Shown: positions 42,612 to 51,780, counted from the first letter of the stretch. The stretch: DNA of 64,000 nucleotides from Paraburkholderia haematera (GCF_905220975.1 NZ_CAJNBK010000006.1:62001-126000), one strand, 5' to 3'. Notes: generated from the letters alone by a model not told the origin. Numbers and translations: made by a program.

Positions 42612-44234
42612 ATGTTCAGCAAGATCAAAGTCGCTTCCGGCCTATTGTGTGTTCTGGCCGCGTTCTGCGTTTTCCAGCTTGTTACGGTGGGTTTGGGGTT
42701 CTGGTCGCTCACGCGCACGCATAACGACGTGGGCGATCTGTCGAACATTGCCTTGAAGCAGGTGGACGCGGTCAATGAGACGACCCAGCATCTGATGGAT
42801 GCGCGCATCAACCTGTCGCGCGCCGGTACGCGCATGGTGCGCGGCGGCGCCGAGCCGGCTGACATCGTGCAGCACGCCCGCGAGCAATTGACCGCCGCCG
42901 ATCAGTCGTTCGGCGCCTTCATGAGCGCGCAGAAGACCAGCGACGAAAACACCACGCGCGCTGCTGCGCTTGCCGAACGTTATAAGAAACTGCACGACGC
43001 GCTCTCGGAGCTGGTGCAATTTCTTGACGGGAACAATATCCAGGCCTTTCTCGACCAGCCGACGCAAGGCTTCCAGGACGCCTATCTCGCCGAGTCGCGC
43101 AACTTCGTGCAATTCGGCGACGCCGCGAGCCGCGCGTCGATCGATTCGATCGACTCCCGCATGGCGACATTCCGGGCTGTCAGCATCGCGATCCTGCTTT
43201 TACTGGTGGCGGGCACGGTGGGTGTGCACGCGGCGCTCCGCAAGGGCGTCGTGGCGCCGCTGGAAGAAGCCGGCCGTCATTTTGACCGCATCGCGCAAGG
43301 GCGTCTGGACCAGCCGATCGCTTCGCGCGGCACCAATGAGATCGGCCGCCTGTTCTCGGGCCTCGCGAAAATGCAGGCCAGCGTGGCGCGCACCGTGCAA
43401 ACCGTGCGCGAATCCGCCGACTCGATCCACCTCGGCGCCGACGAAATCGCCACCGGCAACGCCGATCTGTCGGCTCGCACCGAAAACCAGGCGGCGTCGC
43501 TTGAAGAAACGGCGTCGAGCATGGAGGAATTGACCGCCACAGTGCGCCAGAACGCCGATCACGCCCGCGAAGCCAATGCGCTCGCCGAAACCGCGCTAGA
43601 GGCGACCTCGCGCGGCAGTGAAGTGGTCAACGAGGTGGTCGACAAGATGCGCGGTATCGCGCAAAGCTCGGACAAGATCGCCGAGATCATTTCGGTGATC
43701 GACGGCATCGCGTTCCAGACCAATATCCTCGCGCTGAACGCGGCCGTCGAAGCGGCCCGCGCGGGTGAGCAGGGCCGGGGTTTCGCCGTGGTGGCGGGCG
43801 AGGTGCGTGGTTTGGCCCAGCGTAGCGCGCAGTCGGCGAAGGAAATCAAGACGTTGATCAGCGAATCGGTTGCCGAGATTCAGGGCGGCTCGAAGCTGGT
43901 CGAGCATGCCGGCGAAGCGATGAGCAACGTTTCGGCGTCGATCTCGCGCGTCACGCAGATGATGGCCGAGATCAGCGCGTCGTCGCTCGAACAGAGCACG
44001 GGCATCGAGCAGGTTAACCAGGCGGTGGTGCAGATGGACGAGATGACGCAGCAGAACGCGGCGCTTGTGGAAGAGGCCGCAGCCGCGGCAGCTTCACTGC
44101 ATCAGCAGACGCAGCAATTGAAACAGGCCGTGTCCGTGTTCGAAATTTCTGAAACTGTGTTGCGCACGCAACATTTTGACGAACTGGGCGGTCAAACGGC
44201 GGAATTCGCGCTGTCCGGAATGCGGGCAATTTAA
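42612..44234 (+). CDS. Methyl-accepting chemotaxis protein (four-helix-bundle sensor)
   Basis: A 540-residue Tar-like receptor. A first membrane helix (~8-32) and second (~185-208) enclose a periplasmic four-helix-bundle sensor of ~150 residues ([19 protein letters not shown]). HAMP follows (~210-262), then the signalling domain with the tip [20 protein letters not shown] and adaptation sites on both sides ([18 protein letters not shown]). The C-terminus (ALSGMRAI) lacks a NWETF tail. The ATG at 42612 is preferred over GTG at 42603. The ligand is not evident. The sigma-28 promoter at 42543 and a terminator at 44272 frame it as one transcription unit. Confidence 0.93.
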   Translation: MFSKIKVASGLLCVLAAFCVFQLVTVGLGFWSLTRTHNDVGDLSNIALKQVDAVNETTQHLMDARINLSRAGTRMVRGGAEPADIVQHAREQLTAADQSFGAFMSAQKTSDENTTRAAALAERYKKLHDALSELVQFLDGNNIQAFLDQPTQGFQDAYLAESRNFVQFGDAASRASIDSIDSRMATFRAVSIAILLLLVAGTVGVHAALRKGVVAPLEEAGRHFDRIAQGRLDQPIASRGTNEIGRLFSGLAKMQASVARTVQTVRESADSIHLGADEIATGNADLSARTENQAASLEETASSMEELTATVRQNADHAREANALAETALEATSRGSEVVNEVVDKMRGIAQSSDKIAEIISVIDGIAFQTNILALNAAVEAARAGEQGRGFAVVAGEVRGLAQRSAQSAKEIKTLISESVAEIQGGSKLVEHAGEAMSNVSASISRVTQMMAEISASSLEQSTGIEQVNQAVVQMDEMTQQNAALVEEAAAAAASLHQQTQQLKQAVSVFEISETVLRTQHFDELGGQTAEFALSGMRAI

Positions 44235-44271
44235 GCCGCGCGAACGCCCCCAAAGAGGGCATCCGCAATAG

Positions 44272-44299
44272 AAAATGGCCCGCCTAAGCGGGCCATTTT
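44272..44299. terminator. Bidirectional terminator between chemoreceptor and cold-shock gene
   Basis: AAAATGGCCCGC pairs with GCGGGCCATTTT over CTAA. A-runs and T-runs on the two sides fit termination in both directions. A second small hairpin AAGTACC-GGAA-GGTACTT (44330-44347) overlaps the cold-shock stop codon. Confidence 0.85.
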
Positions 44300-44345
44300 G
44301 CATTAGACGCAAGCGCCTAAGGGTGCTTCAAGTACCGGAAGGTAC

Positions 44346-44549
44346 TTAGGCCGGCTGGATGTTCGCAGCCTGCTTGCCCTTCGGGCCTTGCTTAACTTCG
44401 AACGTCACCTTCTGGTTTTCCTGCAGGGACTTGAAGCCGCTGCCTTGAACTTCCGAAAAGTGCGCGAAGAGATCTTCACCGCCGTCGTCCGGCGTGATGA
44501 AGCCAAAGCCCTTTGCATCGTTAAACCACTTCACAGTACCTGTTGCCAT
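44346..44549 (-). CDS. Cold-shock protein (CspA family)
   Basis: A 67-residue nucleic-acid chaperone. Both RNA-binding motifs are present: KGFGFI and DLFAHF. The start [17 protein letters not shown] is the standard one (ATG at 44549); a 10-residue upstream extension in the same frame is unlikely. The leader between 44550 and ~44640 is AT-rich, as expected for a cold-inducible 5' region, but I could not recognise a specific thermosensor fold. Confidence 0.95.
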   Translation of the reverse strand: MATGTVKWFNDAKGFGFITPDDGGEDLFAHFSEVQGSGFKSLQENQKVTFEVKQGPKGKQAANIQPA

Positions 44550-44767
44550 TTTTGATCCAATAAATGTTGTGTGTTGCATTCGCGACCGCTATTTCTCAAC
44601 GTGAGATCGAGCGCGAAGTGAGAGTTGTATCACGTCTTTATGATGGACGCCAATCAACACGTATTCGGGTATTCCCCTGATTGGGCCCTTTTGAGGCCTG
44701 GAAAGCATTTTGCAGGGTGCTGCAGCCGGTAGGGTAAACTGTTTGTATTACTCTTCCAGGAAAAACA

Positions 44768-45043
44768 TTGACACATTATTTGCAGGAAGAACTTACGTCG
44801 TTCTGGAGCCGTTTGACCCCGTATCTCGCGATATTGGAGTCGAAATCACCTCAAGAGGACACCCCGGACCCGGTTGGCCGTATCACGGTCGATACGGCAG
44901 ATCACCAGGCATTCGCCCTCCACACCACCGACAAAAAACCCCACGGCGACACGTCGGACACCCCCACCGGACAAAGCGCGACCTATACGCGATTTAAAGC
45001 TGCCGACGCCGATTGGGGCCCCTGGCAACGCGAAGAATATTGA
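44768..45043 (+). CDS. Hypothetical protein (91 aa, TTG start)
   Basis: A 91-residue acidic, disordered-looking protein (many Asp, Thr, Pro) without membrane segment. The TTG at 44768 has AGGAAA upstream. The N-terminus YLQEELTSFWSRLTPYLAIL is helix-like; the rest is charged linker. No family is recognised. An overlapping frame at 44710-44997 has no features and is the less likely one. The short distance to the cold-shock gene's leader suggests a divergent promoter near 44650. Confidence 0.45.
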   Translation: MTHYLQEELTSFWSRLTPYLAILESKSPQEDTPDPVGRITVDTADHQAFALHTTDKKPHGDTSDTPTGQSATYTRFKAADADWGPWQREEY

Positions 45044-45096
45044 TTGACCGGTCAGTCGGCTTTTAACGCCGATGCCCCGGAGACGGCGGTCGGCGC

Positions 45097-46197
45097 CTAG
45101 CCCGGCAACGCGTCATAGGCGGTCGCAAGGTGATAGGGCGTGGTCGACGGCATGTCGGCACGCGCCACGTCACCGGCGGCCGTTTTGCATTCGAACCAGC
45201 CTTGCGGACGCAGGAATCGTTGGCGGAAAAGCTCGATTTGCCGAGGCAGCAAGGCGAGCACAGCGGGGTCGTCATGGCTCGCCAGGGCGCGCAGATATTC
45301 CGTCTGGGCCCAGATCCGCTGCGTGGCGTCCTTGATTCGCCCGGTTTCGTCGAGCGAGGCGCACACGCCGCCTGTTTGCGGGTCCACGCCATGGTGCTGC
45401 GCGAAGCTGAACGCGCGCGTCAGTGATTCCTCGAGACCTGAGGCCTCGAACAACGCGCCCGCCTGCTTGGCTAGCCAGAACCACTCGAACTGGTGCCCCG
45501 GTTCCAGACGGTTGTCGTCCGTGCCAATCGGCAATTCGGCGATGCAGCCGGTCGGCGCATGCACAAAGTGACGCGCGACGGCGCCGGCAAGACGGCGCAG
45601 CGCGGCGTCGAAGGTGGTGTCGCGCGTGGCGCTGCGGGCGGCTAGCCACGCTTCGGTCAAATGCATCAGGGGATTCTGGATCGGCGCGCCGGTCACGCGG
45701 GCGAAGTCCGCGGTGAGCGCGGCGTTGAACAGGTCGCCAGCGGCCGCGAAGTGCGACTGAATCAGTGCCGAGGTGCGATGCACGATGTCCAGCGCGTCGC
45801 GGTTGCCGGAACGGCCGCCATATTCCGCGCAGGCGAACACGACGAACGCATGCGTGTACAGGTCTTTGGTGGTGTCGAGCGGCGCGCCCTGCGCATCCAC
45901 GCTGTAGAACCATCCACCGTGGCGCGTGTCCTGAAAGGTGTGCGTCAGCGAATCGAATAGCACCTGGGCATGAGCTGCATCGCCCGCTTGCGAGAACACG
46001 AACAATTGTCGCGCGCATGCCATTGCCCGGTAACGTTCCGCGGGCAAAGGCTCGGGACCCTCGGTGCTGACTGCTTCGTACGGCAGCTTCAACGCGGTGT
46101 TGAAACCGGGCCCGCGCCACAACGGCAGTACCACGTGAGTGAAGTGATCCCGAAGCGTGGTGGCGAGAGTGATCGTCGAAGCGGTGGAAGGGGTCAT
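45097..46197 (-). CDS. AGE-family epimerase/isomerase
   Basis: A 366-residue alpha/alpha-barrel of the N-acylglucosamine 2-epimerase family, which includes mannose isomerases and cellobiose epimerases. Markers are ALKLPYEAV, HLTEAWLAA, GHQFEWFWLAKQ, WAQTEYLRALA and DMPSTTPYHL near the end; several His residues in these pieces form the active site. A TTG at 46221 in frame is an alternative; the ATG at 46197 starts MTPSTAST. The real substrate (mannose, GlcNAc or other sugar) cannot be chosen. It diverges from the MgtC-like gene. Confidence 0.88.
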   Translation of the reverse strand: MTPSTASTITLATTLRDHFTHVVLPLWRGPGFNTALKLPYEAVSTEGPEPLPAERYRAMACARQLFVFSQAGDAAHAQVLFDSLTHTFQDTRHGGWFYSVDAQGAPLDTTKDLYTHAFVVFACAEYGGRSGNRDALDIVHRTSALIQSHFAAAGDLFNAALTADFARVTGAPIQNPLMHLTEAWLAARSATRDTTFDAALRRLAGAVARHFVHAPTGCIAELPIGTDDNRLEPGHQFEWFWLAKQAGALFEASGLEESLTRAFSFAQHHGVDPQTGGVCASLDETGRIKDATQRIWAQTEYLRALASHDDPAVLALLPRQIELFRQRFLRPQGWFECKTAAGDVARADMPSTTPYHLATAYDALPG

Positions 46198-46361
46198 GCT
46201 TAGCTTGGTTCGGTTGGTCAAATGCGGTCATTCGAAGCGCGTGCGGGCTTTGGCTCTTGCCGTGACGCGGTGCGGCCAAGGATAAAGCAAACGGCTGCCG
46301 CTGGCACCCCGCCACCAGCGCGAAATACGCTTCAAAAAATTTCAGATAAGGAGGAAAAACA

Positions 46362-47048
46362 ATGTTGGGGAACCTTGAACTCATTTCCCGTCTGATGCTG
46401 GCCGCTGCGCTCGGCAGCGTCATCGGCTTCGAGCGCGAACGGCTTTCGTGGGCCGCGGGGTTGCGCACGCATATGCTGGTCTGCGTCGGCTCGACGCTCA
46501 TCATGATTGTGTCGGCCTACGGTTTCGCTGAAGTGCTGTCGGGCGATCACGTCGTGCTCGATCCGTCGCGGATGGCCGCCCAGGTGGTCTCGGGCATCGG
46601 CTTTCTCGGCGCGGGCTCGATCTTGCTGCGCGGCGAAATCGTGCGCGGGCTGACGACGGCGGCAAGCCTCTGGTCGGTCGCCGCTATCGGATTGGCGGTT
46701 GGCGGCGGGCTGTACACGGCGTCCGTCGCCGCGACCATCATCATTCTGATCATCCTCGCCGGAATCAAGCCGCTCGAGCGACGCTTCATCACGGTCAAAC
46801 AACGGCGCCAACTGACGATGGTCGTCGAGCGCGGCACCATGACGTTTCATTCCCTGCACGACGAACTTGGCGCCGCGAGCCCGCGCGTCAAGCAGTTTGT
46901 GATGCAGCAAAGCGACGACGCGCCGGAGTGCGACGAAGTGATGATCACGCTGCATCGCGTGTCGAATACCGAATATGAAGCCATCTGCGCACGCCTGGGT
47001 CAGTTGCACGGCGTCAAGCAGTTCCGGCAGGACGAATCGTCGTCTTAA
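46362..47048 (+). CDS. MgtC/SapB-family inner-membrane protein
   Basis: A 228-residue protein with four or five N-terminal helices of the MgtC type: SRLMLAAALGSVIGFERER, AGLRTHMLVCVGSTLIM, QVVSGIGFLGAGSIL and GLTTAASLWSVAAIGLAVGGG. The C-terminal ~80 residues form a cytosolic ACT-like tail. MgtC proteins are tied to growth at low Mg2+ and to virulence by control of the F1Fo ATP synthase. AAGGAGG lies eight bases before the ATG. Convergent/divergent neighbours give no further clue. Confidence 0.9.
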   Translation: MLGNLELISRLMLAAALGSVIGFERERLSWAAGLRTHMLVCVGSTLIMIVSAYGFAEVLSGDHVVLDPSRMAAQVVSGIGFLGAGSILLRGEIVRGLTTAASLWSVAAIGLAVGGGLYTASVAATIIILIILAGIKPLERRFITVKQRRQLTMVVERGTMTFHSLHDELGAASPRVKQFVMQQSDDAPECDEVMITLHRVSNTEYEAICARLGQLHGVKQFRQDESSS

Positions 47049-47181
47049 AAAGCGGAAAATCGTCGGCGAATGGCTTCGGCTGGGGCGGGTGGCCATGCGA
47101 CAATGCGGTCTCGAAAAATTCCAATGGCATTGACGAGCGGTGCTCGGCGCCCGCTTTCCGGCGACGACCGCTTTTTTCTCT

Positions 47182-48519
47182 ATGGCAGATTCCGCAGCAT
47201 CCACGCAGTCCCGGCCTCAGCGCGCCGCTTCGAAGAAGCGGCGTCAGGCCACCGTCTCGACCGAAACTGAAAACAAGCTGGCGCGCGCGGCGCGCTCGGC
47301 ACAACGTCTCGCGCAACTGAGCGATGCCTCGCGCGACGACAGCACACTCGACCTGTTCCCTGACGATCCCACCCGCGCCACGCTGGAAGCCATGAACATC
47401 GACATCCGGCAGGGCACGCTGCATGGCTTTGAATTGCCCGATGTCGTGCTGGCTGCGGTTGGCGTGATCGATGCTGACGGCGTGCCGGTGGAGGCACGGG
47501 CTGCGCGCCGCGCGCCCCGTGCTGCAAGATCCGATGAGCCGGTGCCGGTGAATGCGCAATTGAGCGGGTTGGAGACGGAGCCTGTTGAGGCGGGGGCTCC
47601 GCCTGTTGGCGAGCTGGCTTTTGGGGATGCAGAGGTGTCGGCCGAAGAAAAGCCGGCGGCATCGACGCGTGACACTACCGTGCCGCCGACGTCTGCGATG
47701 GCGGCGGCGACTGTGGCGCGCAGCGTGACCGCGCTGCGCCAGGCGGTCGAGCCGGGCGCCATGACGGCAGATACAGCGGCTGCATCGGCCTCAGGCGGCG
47801 CCAAACCGCCTATGCCGCCGCAGCGTTTCGGGACGACCTTTGCCAAGGCGACGACGGCTTCGCGAGAAGCATCTGGCGCCGAAGCCGCGAGTGCGGAAGC
47901 GGAGCGCGTGTCATCTTCGACGGAGTCCGAGGCAGGCGGGGTGGCTGCTGGTTCGAAGCAGGCCGCCAAGCTGTCGGGCGATGTGTCGGCATCCGCACCC
48001 GCATCTGCGCACGCAAGTGCTGCTTTTACTGCGCCCGCGTTCCGGGAAGCGCAGCGCGCCGAAGCTGCCGCGGCAGCACTGCGTGCCGCGCCTGAACTCG
48101 ACCGCGCGCGTGCGACGGCCTTCGCCGATACCGTTGACGCGCTATATGGCGTGATCGCCGATCAACGCCGCGCGGCAACCGACCATTCGCGCCGCATGAA
48201 ATGGATGCTGTCGATCGTGGTGGGCGCGTTGCTGATGACGGTCGCGATCGGCATCACGCAGACGGTGCTTCTGATGCGCCTGACGCGTGAAACCACGGCC
48301 CAGCAGCACCGCATCGAACAGATGATGCAGAACCAGCAGGCCGCCATGACCAGCTTGCTCGACACCCATATCGCGATGGCTAACGCGGCAACGGCCAGCG
48401 CCGCTTCTGACGCTGCCGCAACCGCGGCACCCCAGCCGGCGGCGGCCACGCCCGCGCATGGCAAACGCGCCGTGCGCGCACAGCACGCGCACAAGCCGAA
48501 AGCAGCCAACTCGCACTGA
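47182..48519 (+). CDS. Hypothetical Ala-rich protein with one C-terminal membrane helix
   Basis: A 445-residue protein with no recognised domain. A basic N-terminus (AASKKRRQATVS) is followed by a conserved-looking patch (DDPTRATLEAMNIDIRQGTLHGFELPD), then ~220 residues of Ala/Ser/Glu-rich low-complexity linker, and one transmembrane helix near 350 (MLSIVVGALLMTVAIGITQTVLL). After it comes a coiled-coil-like stretch (TTAQQHRIEQMMQ) and an Ala/His/Lys tail. The start is placed at 47182; the ribosome site is poor. This could be a membrane-tethered cytosolic protein; function unknown. Confidence 0.65.
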   Translation: MADSAASTQSRPQRAASKKRRQATVSTETENKLARAARSAQRLAQLSDASRDDSTLDLFPDDPTRATLEAMNIDIRQGTLHGFELPDVVLAAVGVIDADGVPVEARAARRAPRAARSDEPVPVNAQLSGLETEPVEAGAPPVGELAFGDAEVSAEEKPAASTRDTTVPPTSAMAAATVARSVTALRQAVEPGAMTADTAAASASGGAKPPMPPQRFGTTFAKATTASREASGAEAASAEAERVSSSTESEAGGVAAGSKQAAKLSGDVSASAPASAHASAAFTAPAFREAQRAEAAAAALRAAPELDRARATAFADTVDALYGVIADQRRAATDHSRRMKWMLSIVVGALLMTVAIGITQTVLLMRLTRETTAQQHRIEQMMQNQQAAMTSLLDTHIAMANAATASAASDAAATAAPQPAAATPAHGKRAVRAQHAHKPKAANSH

Positions 48520-48861
48520 TTTTCAGTGCCGCCGCGCCGGCGAGCGTCGGCTGCGGCGGCGTATCTCTTCCGGCTTCTGCTCCTGCCTACCGCGGCTTCG
48601 CGCTTCGTGTCCGCCGCTTCGCGGATTTCGGCTTCCGGATCGGCGCCGTAAGGCATCTTTCGCCGCCTCCTACTGGCATCCCTGCTTCCGCTCCGGCTCC
48701 CCGCTGCCCACCTCCCGCTTCCTGACCCTCGCTTCCCAGATAGGCGCCGTAAGGCACCATCTGCCACCACCCCATCGCAAGCTAATTTTCGCGTTTTACA
48801 CTCTCGATGCTGCTGCGAAGCCGGACCGGATACGCCAGCGCATCTTCTGACGGGAGCCACC
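48520..48861. other. Intergenic region
   Basis: About 340 bases, C-rich on the plus strand (CTTCC/CTTCG-type runs near 48570-48720). Frames on the minus strand here are shadows of this skew. No gene or clear terminator seen. Confidence 0.4.
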
Positions 48862-49170
48862 ATGCCGGCCAGCGAGCACAAATACTCTATTGAGGAACTG
48901 CTAGGCGCGCTTTTGCGCGATCAGGGCATACACGAGGGCCACTGGGCGTTGAATGTGGAGTTTTCGGCGACGGGCGCCTCCGTCAAGCCACAAGACAATC
49001 CCGCGCGGACGCTGCCGGGGCTGATCGTGTCCGTCAACAGCGCGACGCTTGTGCGCGCGGAGAGCGCAGCGGCAGGCGCCGTCGATGCCGCCGTGGTCAA
49101 CCCTCGCAAAAACGTGGCGAGCGCGAAACCCACGCGCAGCAGGAAGCCGCAGGCGACCACGCTTCAGTAG
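48862..49170 (+). CDS. Hypothetical protein (102 aa)
   Basis: A 102-residue soluble protein with an ordered N-terminal half (KYSIEELLGALLRDQGIHEG, ALNVEFSATGASV) and a lysine/arginine-rich tail (KPTRSRKPQATTL). GGGAG lies before ATG 48862. The motif HEGHWALNVEFS resembles a small conserved Burkholderia protein of unknown role; the basic tail might contact nucleic acid. No named family. Confidence 0.6.
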   Translation: MPASEHKYSIEELLGALLRDQGIHEGHWALNVEFSATGASVKPQDNPARTLPGLIVSVNSATLVRAESAAAGAVDAAVVNPRKNVASAKPTRSRKPQATTLQ

Positions 49171-49293
49171 ACGAAAGATTTGACCCTGAAATATGAAAAA
49201 CAGGGACGTTGTCGTGGTGCAACGCACCATTGATAAAACCCTGTGACAACACACCACACCCGAGAAATTGCTGCATTGCACTAGCTTTTGACT

Positions 49294-49330
49294 AGGGAAA
49301 ACCCTATAATTCATCTTAAGGGAAAACCCT
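49294..49330. promoter_or_regulatory. Twin AGGGAAAACCCT sites around a -10 box
   Basis: Two identical 12-base sites lie at 49294-49305 and 49319-49330, 25 bases apart centre to centre. A TATAAT at 49305-49310 is at the edge of the first. The first site covers the promoter spacer, the second the transcription start, as a repressor pair would. The DUF3563 gene begins at 49361. Confidence 0.65.
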
Positions 49331-49360
49331 AGCTAATGCAGTAACCAACCGGGAGTCGCC

Positions 49361-49519
49361 ATGAGCTTCATTTTTGCATTGTTCCAAAAGGTCAGCGACC
49401 TCTTTGCGTCGCCCCATCTGCCGCTGGATTCGGACTACTCGTACGCTGCGCGTAGCCGCGAAACAGAGCGCATGCGCAAAGCGCAAGCTACGTTGTTCGG
49501 CATCAAGCTGAGCGACTAA
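49361..49519 (+). CDS. DUF3563-type microprotein
   Basis: A 52-residue protein (MSFIFALFQKVSDLFASPHL... ends LFGIKLSD) read directly from the sequence. The amphipathic N-terminal segment followed by DYSYAARSRETERMRKA fits the DUF3563 family, small proteins common in Burkholderiaceae with unknown function; the family assignment is from memory. GGGAG lies seven bases before the ATG. It has its own promoter region with twin operator-like sites and its own terminator. Confidence 0.75.
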   Translation: MSFIFALFQKVSDLFASPHLPLDSDYSYAARSRETERMRKAQATLFGIKLSD

Positions 49520-49955
49520 AAAGCAAAGCTGTACAGCCTGAGCGCGGACCACCGCGTACGGGCGCGCACGTCAAGTGCGCCTCGCATCATTGAAGCCACT
49601 GCCCGCGAAACGCGTGCCGTGGCTTTTGTTTTTTTGGATGCTTACTGCCCGATTCCCCAGCTTTCCGAATATTTCGCGGCCGAAATGAATGTAACGCCGC
49701 CTCACAAGGTGTCGCCGTGACGTTCAGTTGATCCACCGCGCATGCGCAGTAGACGGGCGGCTAATCCCAAAAAGACGGATCCTCATCCGTCCCTTTCTAT
49801 GAAATGTGCGCTTACAAGTGCTCACGTCTCCGTGCGGTTTGCGCCGCTAAAGTTGGTTTCAAGCGTACGGCGTCTGGTCCGAACCCAAAATCGCGGTTCG
49901 ATGTCGACCGAACACGGGCGCTGGCTTGATACAAAACTTTGCATGGGAGGTCACT
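49520..49955. other. Intergenic region with terminator
   Basis: About 435 bases. The left part holds a GCGCAC/GTGCGC hairpin near 49563 and the terminator at 49593-49636. The right part leads into the next gene; frames there lack family features. Confidence 0.5.
49593..49636 (+). terminator. Terminator after the DUF3563 gene
   Basis: AAGCCAC pairs with GTGGCTT over a GC-rich loop that folds again, then TTTTGTTTTTTT. Confidence 0.8.
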
Positions 49956-50267
49956 ATGAAAACCTTTAACAAGACGTCGCGTTCGATTATTGCAACCTTG
50001 CTGGTGGGCGGCGCGTTGCTCGCAGCGGGCAGTGCTTTCGCCCAGGAACGGGTGATTGTCGAGAATGGTCCGGGACCGGTGGTTTACGGTCAGCCGCACA
50101 TGACGCCGGTGGACGTGTCGATCAACATCGGCTGGCATGGTGATCGTTACTGGGACGGCCATCGCTACTGGGCCCATGACGACTGGATGCGTCATCATCC
50201 GCACGACTACGATCCGCATCACCACGGCGATCACGACGACCATCGTCCGCCGCCCCCGCGCTATTAA
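49956..50267 (+). CDS. Small secreted His/Asp-rich protein
   Basis: A 103-residue exported protein. A signal peptide (~1-28, ending GSAFAQ) is followed by VIVENGPGPVVYGQPH and a C-terminal stretch very rich in His, Asp and Pro (HHPHDYDPHHHGDHDD, ends PPPPRY). Clusters of His and Asp suggest metal binding (Ni, Co, Zn or Cu) in the periplasm. GGGAGG lies seven bases before ATG 49956. A strong terminator follows. No named family; related small proteins occur in Burkholderia. Confidence 0.72.
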   Translation: MKTFNKTSRSIIATLLVGGALLAAGSAFAQERVIVENGPGPVVYGQPHMTPVDVSINIGWHGDRYWDGHRYWAHDDWMRHHPHDYDPHHHGDHDDHRPPPPRY

Positions 50268-50308
50268 TGCGCGCGTGACGGCGCCGCATGGCGCGGCGTG
50301 AAGTCCGC

Positions 50309-50341
50309 AAAGCCGGTCCTTCCTCACGGAAGACCGGCTTT
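50309..50341 (+). terminator. Rho-independent terminator
   Basis: AAAGCCGGTC pairs with GACCGGCTTT, extended by CTTCC/GGAAG at the tip, with one bulge. It ends the gene at 49956-50267. Confidence 0.85.
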
Positions 50342-50396
50342 GTCACGTTCGGTCTTGAAGAACGGCGCGCTGCGTTATGCTTGAACGCTTTCATCG

Positions 50397-51329
50397 ATGG
50401 CAGCGGAGAGCGGCGTGGACAAGGCAGTCATAGGCGTAGTCGGCACGGGATTGATGGGCGTCGGCATTGCGACGCAAAGCGCATTGCACGGGCATCGGAC
50501 GATCGTTCACGACGTCGATCCGGCGCGCCTCGCGAGCGTTGCGCCGAAAGCGGAAGCGGTGCTCGACGAACTGATCGACGCCGGACGTATCGACCACGCT
50601 GCCAAACAGGCGGCGCTCGCGCGCATCGAGACGCATGCACAGCTCGACGTTATGGCGTCGGCGCAATTCGTGATCGAGGCGATTCCCGAAGTGCTCGAAC
50701 TGAAGCATCGCCTGTATGCGTCGCTGGCCGGATTGATGGCGGACGATGCAATCCTCGCGAGCAATACCAGCGGTTTTCCCCCCGATCAACTGGCTGCTTC
50801 GCTGCGTGCAAAGGAGCGCTTTCTGATCGCGCATTTCTGGAATCCGCCGCACATGATCCCTCTCGTCGAAGTTGTGCCGGGTACCGCGACCGCGCCGGAA
50901 GTGACTAATCAGACCGCCGCGTTGATGAGCGCGATCGGTATGGAGCCGGTGGTGCTGGCGAAGGCGATTCCTGGATTTGTTGGCAACCGGTTGCAGTTCG
51001 CGGTGCTGCGCGAGGCGTTGAACATCGTGCGCTCAGGGGCGGCGACACCGGATGTGGTCGATCGGGTCATGAAGGCGTCGCTCGGGCGCCGGTGGGGAAT
51101 TGTCGGGCCGCTCGAGGGCGCGGACATGGGCGGCCTCGACACTTTTCTCGACATCTCCACGCATCTGATGCCGGAACTCGCAAAAGACGAAGACGTGCTC
51201 GATCTGCTGCGCGCGCAGGTCAACGCGGGGCGCGTCGGCGTGCGCAGCGGTGCTGGTTTCTATGAATGGGACGAGGCGCATTTAGCGCGAGTCAAGGAAG
51301 GCCGCAAGCGGGTGATTAGTCGCGGTTAG
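50397..51329 (+). CDS. 3-hydroxyacyl-CoA dehydrogenase family protein
   Basis: A 310-residue NAD-dependent dehydrogenase. The N-terminal Rossmann loop VGTGLMGVGIA and the pair in AHFWNPPHMIPLVEVVPG (His-Glu dyad) are typical, as is the C-terminal GFVGNRLQFAVLREAL domain. L-carnitine or hydroxyacyl-CoA dehydrogenases share this layout; the single-domain length fits stand-alone enzymes rather than FadB. It acts in the cytoplasm, perhaps in beta-oxidation or polyhydroxyalkanoate-linked metabolism, since a PHB depolymerase is encoded 2 kb away. The ATG is at 50397; no strong ribosome site is visible. Confidence 0.88.
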   Translation: MAAESGVDKAVIGVVGTGLMGVGIATQSALHGHRTIVHDVDPARLASVAPKAEAVLDELIDAGRIDHAAKQAALARIETHAQLDVMASAQFVIEAIPEVLELKHRLYASLAGLMADDAILASNTSGFPPDQLAASLRAKERFLIAHFWNPPHMIPLVEVVPGTATAPEVTNQTAALMSAIGMEPVVLAKAIPGFVGNRLQFAVLREALNIVRSGAATPDVVDRVMKASLGRRWGIVGPLEGADMGGLDTFLDISTHLMPELAKDEDVLDLLRAQVNAGRVGVRSGAGFYEWDEAHLARVKEGRKRVISRG

Positions 51330-51780
51330 TGGCCGTCGATGCACTCGCCGCCAACCTATCCCTCTGCCTCCCAACCCCACCCAGAATCGATTCCGCTAAT
51401 CCCTTCGGAAATTCTGAGGGCACAAGGCCGTTCACCTCGTTGATCACCTGATCAGTCGCGTCAACCACTTCAGCAATCACGTCCTGCACCGTCTCGCTAC
51501 CCAATCCAACCTGCCGAGCCTGTTCGATCCAGTGCCGCCGGTGAATGTTTTCGATGAGATAGTGATGGGTACTGCCGCGAACGGCCATCGCCATCTTCGC
51601 CTTTTGACGCGCAATCTGATTTCGCCCGGGGCCGATGATCGGATGCGCGGAGAGCACGTCATAAAGTGGCGTCGACCGGTACAAGCCGCCTGGCAGATGA
51701 AAAATACTGAAGTTCTTCGCATGCCCATCCGTTGCTGCGAGCAGCCAGAACACGACGCGAGGCCAAGCGAACAACCTGAA
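51316..51780 (-). pseudogene. HipA-type toxin remnant (C-terminal part only)
   Basis: Reading from about 51780 leftward, the sequence carries the C-terminal lobe of HipA serine/threonine kinases: VVFWLLAATDGHAKNFSIFH (catalytic loop), then YRSTPLYDVLSAHPIIG and RRHWIEQARQVGLG. An intact HipA has some 250 more residues before this; here the frame instead opens (to 51891) with unrelated Trp/Cys-rich sequence and runs into the start of the flavin reductase gene. No HipB antitoxin gene is nearby. It is a decayed toxin-antitoxin module whose left part was deleted. Confidence 0.8.

Noticed and set aside
49276..49293. TTGCAC or TTGACT as the -35 box of the DUF3563 promoter
   Set aside because: Spacers to TATAAT would be 23 and 11 bases; neither is usual, so only the -10 box and the twin sites are reported.
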